A stretch of 64,000 nt of DNA from Prevotella sp. (GCA_015060535.1 SUYH01000002.1:62001-126000), one strand, 5' to 3'; positions 19,490 through 27,814 are shown, counted from the stretch's first letter. Program-made: numbers and translations. The notes: generated by a model not told the origin, from the letters alone.

Positions 19490-19518
19490 CATTCAACATT
19501 CCACATTCTCCATTCCAA
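19490..19518. repeat. Heptamer tract, right arm; overlaps the 3' end of prfB
   Basis: On the minus strand the units are ATGGAGA, ATGTGGA, ATGTTGA. They encode the last residues M-E-N-V-E-C and the stop codon of prfB. Confidence 0.7.
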
Positions 19519-20617
19519 ACTCCATCAGGTATGCCTTGATGAAATCGTCGATTTTTCCATCCATGACGCCATCGACATCGGAGGTCTGGTAATTAGTACG
19601 GTGATCCTTGACACGGCGGTCGTCGAAGACGTAGGAGCGGATCTGAGAGCCCCACTCTATCTTCTTCTTGCCAGCCTCAATCTTAGCCTGGGCCTCCAGA
19701 CGCTTCTGCATGGCACGGTCGTAGAGCTGTGAACGGAGCAGAGCCATAGCGCGCTCCTTGTTCTTAGGCTGGTCGCGCGTCTCGGTATTCTCGATGAGGA
19801 TTTCCTCCTCCTCACCCGTATCGGGGTCGGTATACCAATAGCGCAGGCGAACACCCGACTCCACTTTGTTGACATTCTGACCACCAGCTCCCGAGCTGCG
19901 GAACGTGTCCCACGACAGTTTGGCGGGGTCGACATAGACTTCGATGGTGTCGTCAACCAGCGGAGAGACAAAGACAGAGGCAAACGAGGTCATGCGCTTA
20001 CCCTGAGCATTATAGGGGGAAACGCGTACCAGGCGGTGGACGCCATTCTCGCTCTTCAGATAGCCGTAGGCATACTCGCCACCCTCAATCTGCATGGTGA
20101 CGCTCTTGATGCCAGCCTCGTCGCCATCCTGCAGGTTGGCAATGCTGACCTTATAGTCGTGGGCCTCGGCCCAGCGCTGATACATACGCATGAGCATCTG
20201 TGCCCAGTCTTGTGCCTCAGTGCCACCAGCACCGGAGTTGATCTTCAGCACGCACTCCATGGGGTCTTCCTTCTGGCGGAGCATGTTTTTGAGTTCTAGT
20301 CCTTCTAGTAGGTCTAGTGCAACTAGGTAATCTCTATCGACTTCGTCTTCGGTGACCATATCCTCCTTATAGAAATCGAAGGCGAGCTGTAGCTCATCAG
20401 CAGCGGTGCGGACGGCCTGGTAGCCGTCGAGCCACTTCTTGATGCCCTTTACTTTCTTCATCTGCTCCTCAGCTCGTTTCTGGTCTTCCCAGAAATCGGG
20501 AGCCTGGGTACGAAGCTCTTCCTCTTCGTACTCCATCTTCTTCTCTTCTATCTTCAAGTACTTGTACAGCGCATCTGCACGGTCAAGTACATCTTTCAAT
20601 TGGTCGGTTGTGATCAT
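19493..20617 (-). CDS. prfB: Peptide chain release factor 2
   Basis: The product (374 residues) reads UGA and UAA stop codons and triggers peptide release. The peptidyl-hydrolase loop GAGGQNVNK is present, with the surrounding SSGAGGQNVNKVESGVRLR, and KINSGAGGTEAQDWAQMLMR in domain 2. The stop-recognition tripeptide reads S-P-Y (SPYNAQGKRMTSF) where the E. coli protein has S-P-F. The gene is read in one frame: at the position of the usual programmed +1 frameshift (codons ~23-27, KYLKIEEKK) there is no in-frame TGA. The ATG at 20617 is chosen because the longer frame from 20659 is repeat sequence. The last codons and stop come from a heptamer tract. Confidence 0.96.
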   Translation of the reverse strand: MITTDQLKDVLDRADALYKYLKIEEKKMEYEEEELRTQAPDFWEDQKRAEEQMKKVKGIKKWLDGYQAVRTAADELQLAFDFYKEDMVTEDEVDRDYLVALDLLEGLELKNMLRQKEDPMECVLKINSGAGGTEAQDWAQMLMRMYQRWAEAHDYKVSIANLQDGDEAGIKSVTMQIEGGEYAYGYLKSENGVHRLVRVSPYNAQGKRMTSFASVFVSPLVDDTIEVYVDPAKLSWDTFRSSGAGGQNVNKVESGVRLRYWYTDPDTGEEEEILIENTETRDQPKNKERAMALLRSQLYDRAMQKRLEAQAKIEAGKKKIEWGSQIRSYVFDDRRVKDHRTNYQTSDVDGVMDGKIDDFIKAYLMEFGMENVEC

Positions 20618-20623
20618 AATCTT

Positions 20624-21129
20624 AAATGAGAAATGAGAAGTGAGAAATGAGAAATGCAAATGAAAAATGAGAAATGATATCCCCAGATTTTTACATTACC
20701 ATTTTCCTCCATTCTTTAAATTCTCCTTGGTTGTTTTGGTAATTATTGTCAATATACTTATGAGTTCTTCGCTATCTTTAATGATGGATTCATACTCTTT
20801 TTCACTGAGTGATCCGAATGCATATAGTCGTTTGAGCCAGAAACGAGTTTCGTTTGCCTCTTTCAGAGCAATTGTCATTTTGGTGAGAAAATCGGCCTTC
20901 GTTTGAGCATATTGTCCCTCGGACACGTTCGCGCCAACACTGGTTCCGCTACGGACAATTTGCTTGAGCATATCCTTATCACCCTGTCTCTTCTCTGAGA
21001 GATATCTATACATCTTGGCAATCCTGTCGGCGAACCTTTCAGATTTTTCTACAATAATGTTATCTCGCGAATCGGACATTTCTCATTTTTCATTTACATT
21101 CCTCATTTCTCACTTCTCATTTCTCATTT
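20624..21129. mobile_element. 506-bp S23 unit with 53-bp terminal inverted repeats
   Basis: The left arm (20624-20676) and the inverted right arm (21077-21129) are 53 bp each and match at 51 positions by eye. Both are built of 7-bp units of the AAATGAG type. The only gene between them is the four-helix-bundle protein, whose ATG lies at the inner end of the right arm. The unit exactly fills the space between fadD-like and prfB genes. No clear target-site duplication is seen. S23 genes in 23S rRNA intervening sequences are likewise enclosed by inverted repeats (established knowledge), so the unit resembles one placed in an mRNA. Confidence 0.6.
20696..21079 (-). CDS. Four-helix-bundle protein (S23 / intervening-sequence family)
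   Basis: The 127-residue protein shows the family core DMLKQIVRSGTSVGANVSEG and FLTKMTIALKEANETRFWLK, ending with LISILTIITKTTKENLKN. This family occurs in intervening sequences of 23S rRNA and is related in fold to the Avd accessory protein of diversity-generating retroelements; no enzymatic activity is known. There is no variable region, template repeat or reverse transcriptase in this window, so an Avd role has no local support. The start codon overlaps the right inverted repeat of its unit. Confidence 0.88.
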   Translation of the reverse strand: MSDSRDNIIVEKSERFADRIAKMYRYLSEKRQGDKDMLKQIVRSGTSVGANVSEGQYAQTKADFLTKMTIALKEANETRFWLKRLYAFGSLSEKEYESIIKDSEELISILTIITKTTKENLKNGGKW

Positions 21130-21133
21130 GGAA

Positions 21134-22942
21134 CTAATCGAGATACATTTTCTCGATTTGTTCCTTATAGTTTTCATTCAGCACGCGGCGACGGATTTTC
21201 AGCGTGTTGGTCAGTTCGCCCTTCTCCATGGACAGGTGGTGAGGCAACAGGGTGAAGCGCTTGATTTGCTCGTAGTGGGCCAGCTGCTGCTGCAGGGTGT
21301 CGATGCGCTCCTTCATCATCTGCATGATCTGGGGATGGCAGCAGAGCTCCTCACGCGTCTGGAACTGGATGTCGTGTTCGCGGGCATACTCCTCCAGCAG
21401 CGTATAGACGGGGATGATGAGGGCAGAGACGAACTTACGCTGGTCGGCAATGACGGCAATCTGGTCAATATACTTGTCAACGAGCAATTTCGACTCAATC
21501 ATCTGCGGTGCGATATACTTACCATTGGAGGTCTTGAAGAGGTCCTTGATGCGCTCCTTCAGGAACAGCTCGCCATCCTTCAGATAGCCGGCATCGCCCG
21601 TACGGAAATAGCCATCCTCAGTGAAGGCGGCCTTCGTCAGGTCTTCGCGGTTGTAATAGCCTCGCGTAATGGTGGGACCTTTCAGCAGCACCTCGTCGTT
21701 CTCGCCGATGCGTATGCTGATGCCCTCAATGGGGATACCCACGGAACCAACAGTCCAGGGCTTGCCCAGATGGTTACAGCTGACGGTGGCCAGCGACTCG
21801 GTGAGTCCGTAGCCTACCACCATGTTGATGCCGATAGAATGGACGAATTCCTCGACAAACGCTGATACGGCAGCACCTGCGGTGGGGAAGAAATGGGCAT
21901 TCTCCAGACCCAGTTCCTTGCGGACCAGCGAGAAGATGGTGCGGTTGATCATCTCATACTCCAGATGCAGGGCTACAGGGGGCTTCTTGCCGCGGCTGAG
22001 GTATTCGATGTTATGCTTACGACCAACGGCCAGCGCATGGCGGAACAGCTTACGCTGAACGGCACTGGAGTGATCGATCTTATCCATGACACCCATATAC
22101 ACCTTCTCCCAGAAACGGGGAACAGCCGACATACAGGTGGGGTGTGTCTCACGCATAGACTGCTGCACCTCCTGCGGGTGGGTATTGACAATCATGGTTG
22201 CTCCCTCGGTCAGTGAGAGGATGGCCCATCCACGCTCGAAGATGTGGGTGTAGGGCAGGAAGTTCATCACGCGGTCCTGCTCGCCCACCGGCACACACTT
22301 GTTGTTGGCCTCGAAGGCAGCATGGAACTGTCCATGCGTCAGGATGACGCCCTTCGAATCGCCCGTAGTACCACTGGTATAGAGGATGTTGGCGATATCG
22401 TCGTAAGAGGCCTCCTGCTGTAACTTCTCCACCTCGGTCTGACGGGGCAGGTTCTCGCCCAGTTTCAGGAAGTCGGAGAAATAGATGGCGTTAGGGTCGT
22501 GTGAGGAGATATGCACCAAGGGGTCGTAGACGATGATGCGCTCCAGGGTAGGACAGAGTGAGAAGGCGCGACGTGCCTTGTCATACTGGTCCTGCTCACC
22601 GACAAAGAGGAAACGCACCTTGGCATCGTTGACCATGAACTGGATCTGCTGCTCAGAGCTGGTGGCATAGAAGGGGATAGTGACGGCACGGATGCCCCAT
22701 GCACCGAAGTCGCACTCGATGTACTGCACTGAGTTCTGCGAGAAGATTCCCACATTCTCCTGTGGTTTCACACCCAGGTTCAACAGGGCATTGCTGACCT
22801 GCTTGACGGTGGCAGAAACCTGATTCCACGACAGCGATTTCCACTCTTTCCCTCCGAAATCCTGATAGATCAGCATTTCACGGTCTCCATACTTCTTAGC
22901 TTGCTCGTGCAGCAGCACTGACATGTGGCAATTTGTCTGCAT
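21134..22942 (-). CDS. Long-chain fatty-acid-CoA ligase (AMP-forming)
   Basis: The 602-residue protein activates fatty acids to acyl-CoA through an acyl-adenylate. The AMP-binding P-loop YTSGTTGDSKGVILTHGQ, the motif VVGYGLTES, the GYYNREDLTKAAFTEDGYF and FRTGDAGYLKDGELF segments, and the hinge region KERIKDLFKTSNGKYIAPQM all fit the FadD/long-chain ACS class. The start at 22942 is chosen because AGGAGA precedes it by 5 bases and the promoter box lies at 22972-22979, inside the longer frame. It is probably the first gene of a transcript that continues through the S23 unit into prfB. Confidence 0.93.
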   Translation of the reverse strand: MQTNCHMSVLLHEQAKKYGDREMLIYQDFGGKEWKSLSWNQVSATVKQVSNALLNLGVKPQENVGIFSQNSVQYIECDFGAWGIRAVTIPFYATSSEQQIQFMVNDAKVRFLFVGEQDQYDKARRAFSLCPTLERIIVYDPLVHISSHDPNAIYFSDFLKLGENLPRQTEVEKLQQEASYDDIANILYTSGTTGDSKGVILTHGQFHAAFEANNKCVPVGEQDRVMNFLPYTHIFERGWAILSLTEGATMIVNTHPQEVQQSMRETHPTCMSAVPRFWEKVYMGVMDKIDHSSAVQRKLFRHALAVGRKHNIEYLSRGKKPPVALHLEYEMINRTIFSLVRKELGLENAHFFPTAGAAVSAFVEEFVHSIGINMVVGYGLTESLATVSCNHLGKPWTVGSVGIPIEGISIRIGENDEVLLKGPTITRGYYNREDLTKAAFTEDGYFRTGDAGYLKDGELFLKERIKDLFKTSNGKYIAPQMIESKLLVDKYIDQIAVIADQRKFVSALIIPVYTLLEEYAREHDIQFQTREELCCHPQIMQMMKERIDTLQQQLAHYEQIKRFTLLPHHLSMEKGELTNTLKIRRRVLNENYKEQIEKMYLD

Positions 22943-22971
22943 ATTCTCTCCTTTATTTATTAAATTAGGTG

Positions 22972-22979
22972 CAAAGGTA
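22972..22979 (-). promoter_or_regulatory. -7 promoter box of the acyl-CoA ligase gene
   Basis: TACCTTTG on the minus strand, 30 bases before the ATG at 22942. Confidence 0.5.
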
Positions 22980-23070
22980 CGAATAAGTGAGCGAAAATGC
23001 AAATTTATTTGCGATTTTCCGCCCACTTGCCACTATTGGGATGCCAGAATGTGAGGACCCGGTTTTATCT

Positions 23071-24231
23071 CTAATGCTTCACTTTAGGAATATAGGTAAA
23101 GAGATAGATGACACCGATAGCCATCACAACGACAGCACCAGCCTGTCCAACGGCATCGCTGGCAAAGCCCATCAGCAGGGGGAAGATGGTACCGCCAAAG
23201 AGTCCCATAATCATCAGACCTGAGACCTCGTTCTGCTTGTCGGGCACGCTGAGCAGAGCCTCGCTGAAGGCCATCGAGAAGATGTTGGAGTTGCCGTAGC
23301 CCACGAGTGCGATAGCCGTATAGAGCACCATTTTCGACTCGCCGCTGAACATCAGCACCATCGAGGCTGCCATCAGACAGACGCTGATGATGAAGAACCA
23401 GCGTGTCTTCATCACACGCAGGAAGAACGAGCCCGTCAGGGCACCTATGGTGCGGAAGATGAAGTAGAGCGAGGTGGCGAAGGCAGCTTCGTTGAGCGAC
23501 ATGCCCACACGCTCCATCAGTAGCTTCGGAGCGGTGGTGTTGGTACCTACATCGATGCCCACATGACACATGATGCCCAAGAACGACAGCAGCACGATGG
23601 GCTTGCCCAACAGACGGATGCAGTCCATAAACGACGATGACTTACCCTCCAGAATATCTTCCTGGATAGGTGTCACCCAGAGCAGGAGCGAAGCCAGGAT
23701 GCCCACCACTAAGTAGACGAGGAACAGCACGCGCCAGTCGTAGCCAAACGACGGCATGGCCTGTGTGGCGCCCCACATGGCCAGATAAGGAGCCAGGAAC
23801 GAGGCGATAGCCTTGACAAACTGTCCGAAGGTGAGTGTCGATGCCAGGTTTTTGTCACCGATAATCAACATGGCCAATGGATTGATGCTGGTCTGCATCA
23901 GGGCGTTGCCGATGCCCAACAGCGAGAAAGCTGCCAGCATCACGCCAAACGAATAGCCCAACAGGGGGATGAACAGCGACACAACCGTCACAATCAGCGA
24001 GAGCAACACGGTCTTCTTGCGTCCTATCTTGTTCATCAGCATACCCGTGGGAATGCTGAAGATAAGGAACCAGAAGAACACCAATGAGGGGAACACGTTG
24101 GCCACCGAGTCAGACAGTCCCAGGTCGGCCTTCACATAGTTGGAGGCAATGCCCACCAAGTCCACGAAGCCCATGCAGAAGAAGCAGAGCATCACGGGGA
24201 TTAAGTAAATCGATTTGTTTTGATTACCCAT
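23071..24231 (-). CDS. MFS sugar transporter, probably fructose importer
   Basis: The 386-residue inner-membrane protein has 12 predicted membrane segments and MFS signatures such as GMLMNKIGRKKTVLLS after segment 2 and GIGNALMQTSINPLAMLI in segment 4, close to the FucP/GlcP type of sugar symporters. It lies directly downstream of a GH32 fructan hydrolase. In Bacteroides thetaiotaomicron the fructan locus pairs GH32 genes with an MFS fructose importer, so import of fructose is the likely role (inference). The ATG at 24231 follows a heptamer tract that also contains the stop codon of the GH32 gene; TTG at 24240 is not needed. Confidence 0.85.
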   Translation of the reverse strand: MGNQNKSIYLIPVMLCFFCMGFVDLVGIASNYVKADLGLSDSVANVFPSLVFFWFLIFSIPTGMLMNKIGRKKTVLLSLIVTVVSLFIPLLGYSFGVMLAAFSLLGIGNALMQTSINPLAMLIIGDKNLASTLTFGQFVKAIASFLAPYLAMWGATQAMPSFGYDWRVLFLVYLVVGILASLLLWVTPIQEDILEGKSSSFMDCIRLLGKPIVLLSFLGIMCHVGIDVGTNTTAPKLLMERVGMSLNEAAFATSLYFIFRTIGALTGSFFLRVMKTRWFFIISVCLMAASMVLMFSGESKMVLYTAIALVGYGNSNIFSMAFSEALLSVPDKQNEVSGLMIMGLFGGTIFPLLMGFASDAVGQAGAVVVMAIGVIYLFTYIPKVKH

Positions 24232-24264
24232 AATTATCAATTGTCAATTATCAATTATCAATTT
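24231..24264. repeat. Heptamer tract at the GH32-MFS junction
   Basis: Minus-strand units AATTGAT, AATTGAT, AATTGAC, AATTGAT, AATTATG. The first supplies the GH32 stop codon and the last the MFS start codon. Confidence 0.75.
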
Positions 24265-25945
24265 GAAAGATTGTTGCCTTGCCGCCTTTTACCTTTATGG
24301 TGTTGTAGGGCTCGTTGGGGAACACCAGGTTGGTCATCGACATACGACCCTCTGCATCGAAAGCCTCTATCGAGCTGTGGTCGATGAAAATGCGCAACTG
24401 CTTGATGTCGCCATAGACGGGACACGTCGTCACACAAGGGAAGGCCTCGCTGAAACTGGCATAGCTGCGGGTGCGGTCCATCGAGAAAGTACGCTTCTCC
24501 GCGTCATATTTCATCACCACCTGTTCGCCCAGCGTGTTCGACAGCGTCACCTCCGTAGTGCCCTTTACGTCAACCACGATTTCTGCGGCCTTTGGCAGCT
24601 TGCTCGTCGTCTTGCCACGTAGTGCCAGCAGCTCTTTAGAGGGTGTCACACCACAGTAGGTCTGCCCTTCATACTCGAAGAGGTCGAGGTCGCGGGGCAC
24701 ACTGTTGGCCGAGCGGAATTGCTTGGTAGGCACCTGGTTAGCATACTGCCAGTTCGACATCCATGCCAGAGCTATCTTACGGCCGTCAGGCGCATTGTCG
24801 AAGGTCACGGTGGCATAGTGGTCCTTGCCATAGTCCATCCAGCGCGTGTCCTTGTGTTCGCAAGTAAACTGATGACCGTCGAAGTCACCGATGAAATACT
24901 GCGTAGCACTGCCTCCAAAGGGGCCTCCGGGGTTGATGTTGCAGATGAGCATCCACTTCTGTTTGTCGGTGCCGCGCACCTGTAGCTTCATCAGGTCAGG
25001 ACACTCCCACACACCGTCATGACAGCCATAGCCTTTGCCGAAGCTGCTCTCAAAGGTCCAGTCCTTCAGGTTCTTCGACGAGTAGATGTGCATCTCCTGA
25101 CCCACGGCCAGCACCAGGTTCCACTTCTGTATTTCAGGGTTCCAGAAAGCCTTGGGGTCGCGGAAATCCTCCTCAGTACTGACGAGTACGGGATTACCTT
25201 CATATTTCTTGAACGTCATACCGTTGTCCTTCGAGACGGCCATCGACTGCACCTGACTCGTACCTGCAGAGGTGTAGAAAGCCACCACCTGGTCGTTCCG
25301 CTTATCAACCACACACGACCCGCTGAAGATAGCACCCAGCGCGTCAGGAGCAATAGCCGTAGGCTGTGACTCCCAGTGAATCAGGTCTTTCGATGTAGAG
25401 TGTCCCCATGTCATATTCTCCCACATCGAGCCGTAGGGGTTCCATTGGTAATACAGGTGATACACACCATCCTTATAAAACATGCCATTAGGGTCGTTCA
25501 TCCATCCGTATGCGGGCGTATGATGATAGGTGGGGCGGAACTTCTCACGATTTGTCGTGTCAAACTCGTCGGCCTGCTTCATCTCCTTCCAGCACAGGAA
25601 ATCCTTCATGGCACCCGTAAAGCGCCGGTCGCCATAGAAGGTGATGTCCAGCAAGAGCTTCGAGCCCTGAGCAGAAAGCCGAGAGAGGTCCAGGGGCACG
25701 TAGTAGTCCACCTTGTCGACAGCCAGTCTTACATTGAACGACTGCACCTGTTGGTTGTCTGCCAACACCTTAATATTGGCTATCTCCTCCCGTTCCTGTA
25801 TGGGCAGCAGCAGATAACGGTTCTTCACATCCACGCGCAGCATGGCATGGCTCTTGCCTAACACCTGTGGCTTGTCCGCTGCCATTGCTCCTATGAGCAC
25901 CAGCGTCATGACCACCATTGTCATAAACAGTCTTTTCATTTCCAT
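24251..25945 (-). CDS. GH32 fructan hydrolase (levanase/inulinase/sucrose type)
   Basis: The 564-residue protein has a Sec signal peptide ending AMA/AD. After an N-terminal beta domain of the DUF4980 type (residues ~25-130) comes the five-bladed GH32 domain: nucleophile motif YGWMNDPNG near residue 151, FRDPKAFW (transition-state Asp) and WECPDLMKL (acid/base Glu), all intact. A C-terminal beta-sandwich includes IFIDHSSIEAFDAEGRMSMT, the usual GH32C signature. It releases fructose from fructans or sucrose in the periplasm or outside. It is the first gene of an operon with the MFS importer. The promoter has a good -7 box and no clear -33 box, as expected for activator control. ATG at 25939 is an alternative start. 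Confidence 0.93.
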   Translation of the reverse strand: MEMKRLFMTMVVMTLVLIGAMAADKPQVLGKSHAMLRVDVKNRYLLLPIQEREEIANIKVLADNQQVQSFNVRLAVDKVDYYVPLDLSRLSAQGSKLLLDITFYGDRRFTGAMKDFLCWKEMKQADEFDTTNREKFRPTYHHTPAYGWMNDPNGMFYKDGVYHLYYQWNPYGSMWENMTWGHSTSKDLIHWESQPTAIAPDALGAIFSGSCVVDKRNDQVVAFYTSAGTSQVQSMAVSKDNGMTFKKYEGNPVLVSTEEDFRDPKAFWNPEIQKWNLVLAVGQEMHIYSSKNLKDWTFESSFGKGYGCHDGVWECPDLMKLQVRGTDKQKWMLICNINPGGPFGGSATQYFIGDFDGHQFTCEHKDTRWMDYGKDHYATVTFDNAPDGRKIALAWMSNWQYANQVPTKQFRSANSVPRDLDLFEYEGQTYCGVTPSKELLALRGKTTSKLPKAAEIVVDVKGTTEVTLSNTLGEQVVMKYDAEKRTFSMDRTRSYASFSEAFPCVTTCPVYGDIKQLRIFIDHSSIEAFDAEGRMSMTNLVFPNEPYNTIKVKGGKATIFQIDN

Positions 25946-25972
25946 AGTCTTTAGTTATACTGATTTATGCTG

Positions 25973-25980
25973 CAAAAGTA
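25973..25980 (-). promoter_or_regulatory. -7 promoter box of the GH32-MFS operon
   Basis: TACTTTTG on the minus strand, 28 bases upstream of the ATG. No TTTG is present at the -33 position, which suggests need of an activator. Confidence 0.5.
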
Positions 25981-26032
25981 ATGCAATTCCCCGTATCATG
26001 ATATAAATTATGATGCAAATACTAACAAAAAA

Positions 26033-26090
26033 CGTTCATTGCACGCAAATTTACAAGCAATGAACGATTTCTTTATGCAGTGAACCATTG
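26033..26090. promoter_or_regulatory. Operator-like TGAACG sites upstream of GH32
   Basis: The inverted repeat CGTTCATTGC (26033-26042) and GCAATGAACG (26057-26066) is perfect. A third site, TGAACCATTG, follows 21 bp after the second TGAACG. The pair is 53-86 bp upstream of the -7 box. The same TGAACGATT word occurs at the SusC promoter and at 28393-28405, so it is a candidate binding site for the PBP-AraC regulators. Between 25946 and 26519 there is no credible gene; the space holds this site, the palindrome array, the AGAGGTAACA repeats and the promoter of the next gene. Confidence 0.6.
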
Positions 26091-26093
26091 TTT

Positions 26094-26152
26094 TTCCCAC
26101 CTTGGGAACGTTTTATTCCCAGGGTGGGAATATTTTGTTCCCAGGGTGGGAA
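26094..26152. repeat. Three 15-bp palindromes in a 22-bp array
   Basis: TTCCCANNNTGGGAA occurs at 26094-26108, 26116-26130 and 26138-26152, exactly 22 bp apart (two helical turns), separated by 7-bp T-rich spacers. It looks like an iteron or operator array for a dimeric DNA-binding protein. Confidence 0.75.
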
Positions 26153-26293
26153 TAATTTGCGGGCTGGCGGGTGAGCATGCCTTTCATCAAGGGCATGTTA
26201 TTGGAATATTGGTGGCATTGGCTGCAAGACCTAACACGGTTTTCAGGAAAAGTGCCTGTATAAAGGCTTTTTCAGGCGGTTGGGATGCCATTA

Positions 26294-26337
26294 AGAGGTA
26301 ACATCAGAGGTAACAAAGACCTAACATAGAGGTAACA
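26294..26337. repeat. AGAGGTAACA repeats, left of the VapE-like gene
   Basis: AGAGGTAACA occurs at 26294-26303, 26306-26315 and 26328-26337. The 19-bp stretch 26319-26337 (ACCTAACATAGAGGTAACA) is repeated perfectly in inverted orientation at 27769-27787. Confidence 0.75.
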
Positions 26338-26399
26338 TGACACCTCACATCAATTTCGTTTTAACAATTGCAGATTTTTACAGAATTCTACTTGTAAAA

Positions 26400-26431
26400 T
26401 TTGGAGATGACGGTATTTTTTTGTAATTTTG
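26400..26431 (+). promoter_or_regulatory. Promoter of the VapE-like gene
   Basis: A -33 TTTG (26400-26403) and a -7 TAATTTTG (26424-26431) are separated by 20 bases, a near-ideal Bacteroidetes promoter, with an 80-base leader to the ATG. Confidence 0.6.
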
Positions 26432-26519
26432 TAGCGTCTAAGAAGAATGCTGTGAAAAACACAAAACAGCAAGGAATAGGCATCAAGGACAAAGTTAAAC
26501 TTTTTAATCTATTTATTAC

Positions 26520-27749
26520 ATGGAACAAAAATCATCCATTACAGGGTGTGCTATGAATGCAGCCCTCGAGACAACGCTCGCAGTCGAGCTGTTTCTCAAT
26601 GAAAATTACTGTTTCCGTCGCAATGTGCTGAACGGGAAGGTAGAGTTCTTCGACAAGCTAAGCGGCCAAGCCGAGCATGCAACAAAGCCTGATGAGGACT
26701 GGCGACCGCTTACTCAGGAGGCGCTTAACAGCATCATCCGCAGGGCCAAAAAGGAGCAGGTTTGTAAAAAAGGCAGTCCCAAGACGGAGATTATGGAGTT
26801 CGTACATTCTGAGGATGTACCCGTACATAATCCTATCGGCGAGTATCTGAACCAGTTGCCTGAATGGGACGGTAAGAACCACATCGGCCAGATGTTCAGC
26901 CGTTTGCCTGGCATCACCTCTGAGCAACAGGGTTATCTGGCTACGTGGCTATTGTCGGCTGTGGCCCACTGGCTCCAGATGGACACCCTTCACGGCAACG
27001 AATGTGTACCAACGCTGATTGGTGCTCAGGGCTGTGGCAAGACCACCTTTTTCCACCGCCTGCTGCCAATGGAGTTGCGCCAGTATTATCTCGACCACCT
27101 GAACCTGTCGAACAAGTTCGATAAGGAGATGGCCCTGACGAACAATCTGCTGGTGAACCTCGACGAGCTGGATGCCATCCGTCCCAGCCAACATTCGGCT
27201 TTGAAGCAGACACTCTCGAAGAGTAAGGTAAACGGGCGACCCATCTACGGCTGCGCACAAGAAGACCGCCTGCGTTTTGCCTCGTTTGTGGCCACGACGA
27301 ACAATCCGCACCCGCTGACCGATCCCACTGGTTCGCGTCGTTATATCTGTCTGCAGATTCCTGACGGGCAGTATATCGACAATTCGGGTGACATCGACTA
27401 TGGACAGCTCTATGCGCAGGTGAAGTACGAACTTGAGGTGGCCAAGACACCCTATTGGTTCTCGAACGACGAGGTGACCCGTATCCAGCAGCTGAACCAG
27501 AACTATCTGGTAGAGAAGGACATTGCTGAAATGGTGGAAGCCTGCTTCCGTAAACCCAAGAAGGGTGAAGCTGCCAAACTGATGAACTCGAAGATGCTGC
27601 TGAGCCACATCCAGCATTACTATCCTTCGGTCGACACCAGTCACAGCAACAAGGTTCGTGTGGGACAAGCGATGACCACCCTTGGCTATGAGTCGGCTGA
27701 CCACAGCAATGTGCCCTTCTACAAAGTCATACCTTTAAATGCGGCGTAA
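26520..27749 (+). CDS. VapE/VirE-type ATPase (primase-associated helicase family)
   Basis: The 409-residue protein has an N-terminal region of ~100 residues (VirE_N-like position, not assigned) and a helicase-type P-loop ATPase: GAQGCGKTT (residues 168-176, Walker A), LLVNLDELDAI (Walker B-like, 211-220), ATTNNPHPLTDPTGSRRY (sensor region). This fits the VapE/DUF3874 family found in mobile elements and as orphan genes in Bacteroidales. It lacks a visible primase domain. It has its own good promoter and is bounded by 19-bp inverted repeats, which together with the following small gene suggests a cassette. The role is unknown; in phages and islands relatives act with a primase in replication. 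Confidence 0.8.
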   Translation: MEQKSSITGCAMNAALETTLAVELFLNENYCFRRNVLNGKVEFFDKLSGQAEHATKPDEDWRPLTQEALNSIIRRAKKEQVCKKGSPKTEIMEFVHSEDVPVHNPIGEYLNQLPEWDGKNHIGQMFSRLPGITSEQQGYLATWLLSAVAHWLQMDTLHGNECVPTLIGAQGCGKTTFFHRLLPMELRQYYLDHLNLSNKFDKEMALTNNLLVNLDELDAIRPSQHSALKQTLSKSKVNGRPIYGCAQEDRLRFASFVATTNNPHPLTDPTGSRRYICLQIPDGQYIDNSGDIDYGQLYAQVKYELEVAKTPYWFSNDEVTRIQQLNQNYLVEKDIAEMVEACFRKPKKGEAAKLMNSKMLLSHIQHYYPSVDTSHSNKVRVGQAMTTLGYESADHSNVPFYKVIPLNAA

Positions 27750-27757
27750 GACAATGA

Positions 27758-27814
27758 TGTTACCTCTGTGTTACCTCTATGTTAGGTGTGCCGAACACGC
27801 TTTGTACACCTAAC
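27758..27814. repeat. Inverted AGAGGTAACA repeats and TTAGGTGT hairpin, right of the VapE-like gene
   Basis: TGTTACCTCT occurs at 27758-27767 and 27769-27778, the inverse of the left-side repeats. It is followed by GTTAGGTGT (27781-27789), inverted as ACACCTAAC at 27806-27814. ATGTTAGGTGT recurs at 27846-27856, just before the next gene. Confidence 0.72.

Noticed and set aside
20618..20659. N-terminal extension of prfB
   Set aside because: It is encoded by heptamer repeat and does not match the family; the ATG at 20617 fits.
20696..21079. Avd protein of a diversity-generating retroelement
   Set aside because: Same fold family, but no reverse transcriptase, template repeat or variable-repeat gene is in the window.
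26094..26152. Possible CRISPR array
   Set aside because: Only three units of 15-bp palindrome with 7-bp spacers that resemble each other; no cas genes nearby.
26080..26301. Plus-strand open frame of 73 codons in the GH32-VapE intergenic space
   Set aside because: It runs through the palindrome array and operator region, has no family resemblance and low-quality composition; more likely chance.
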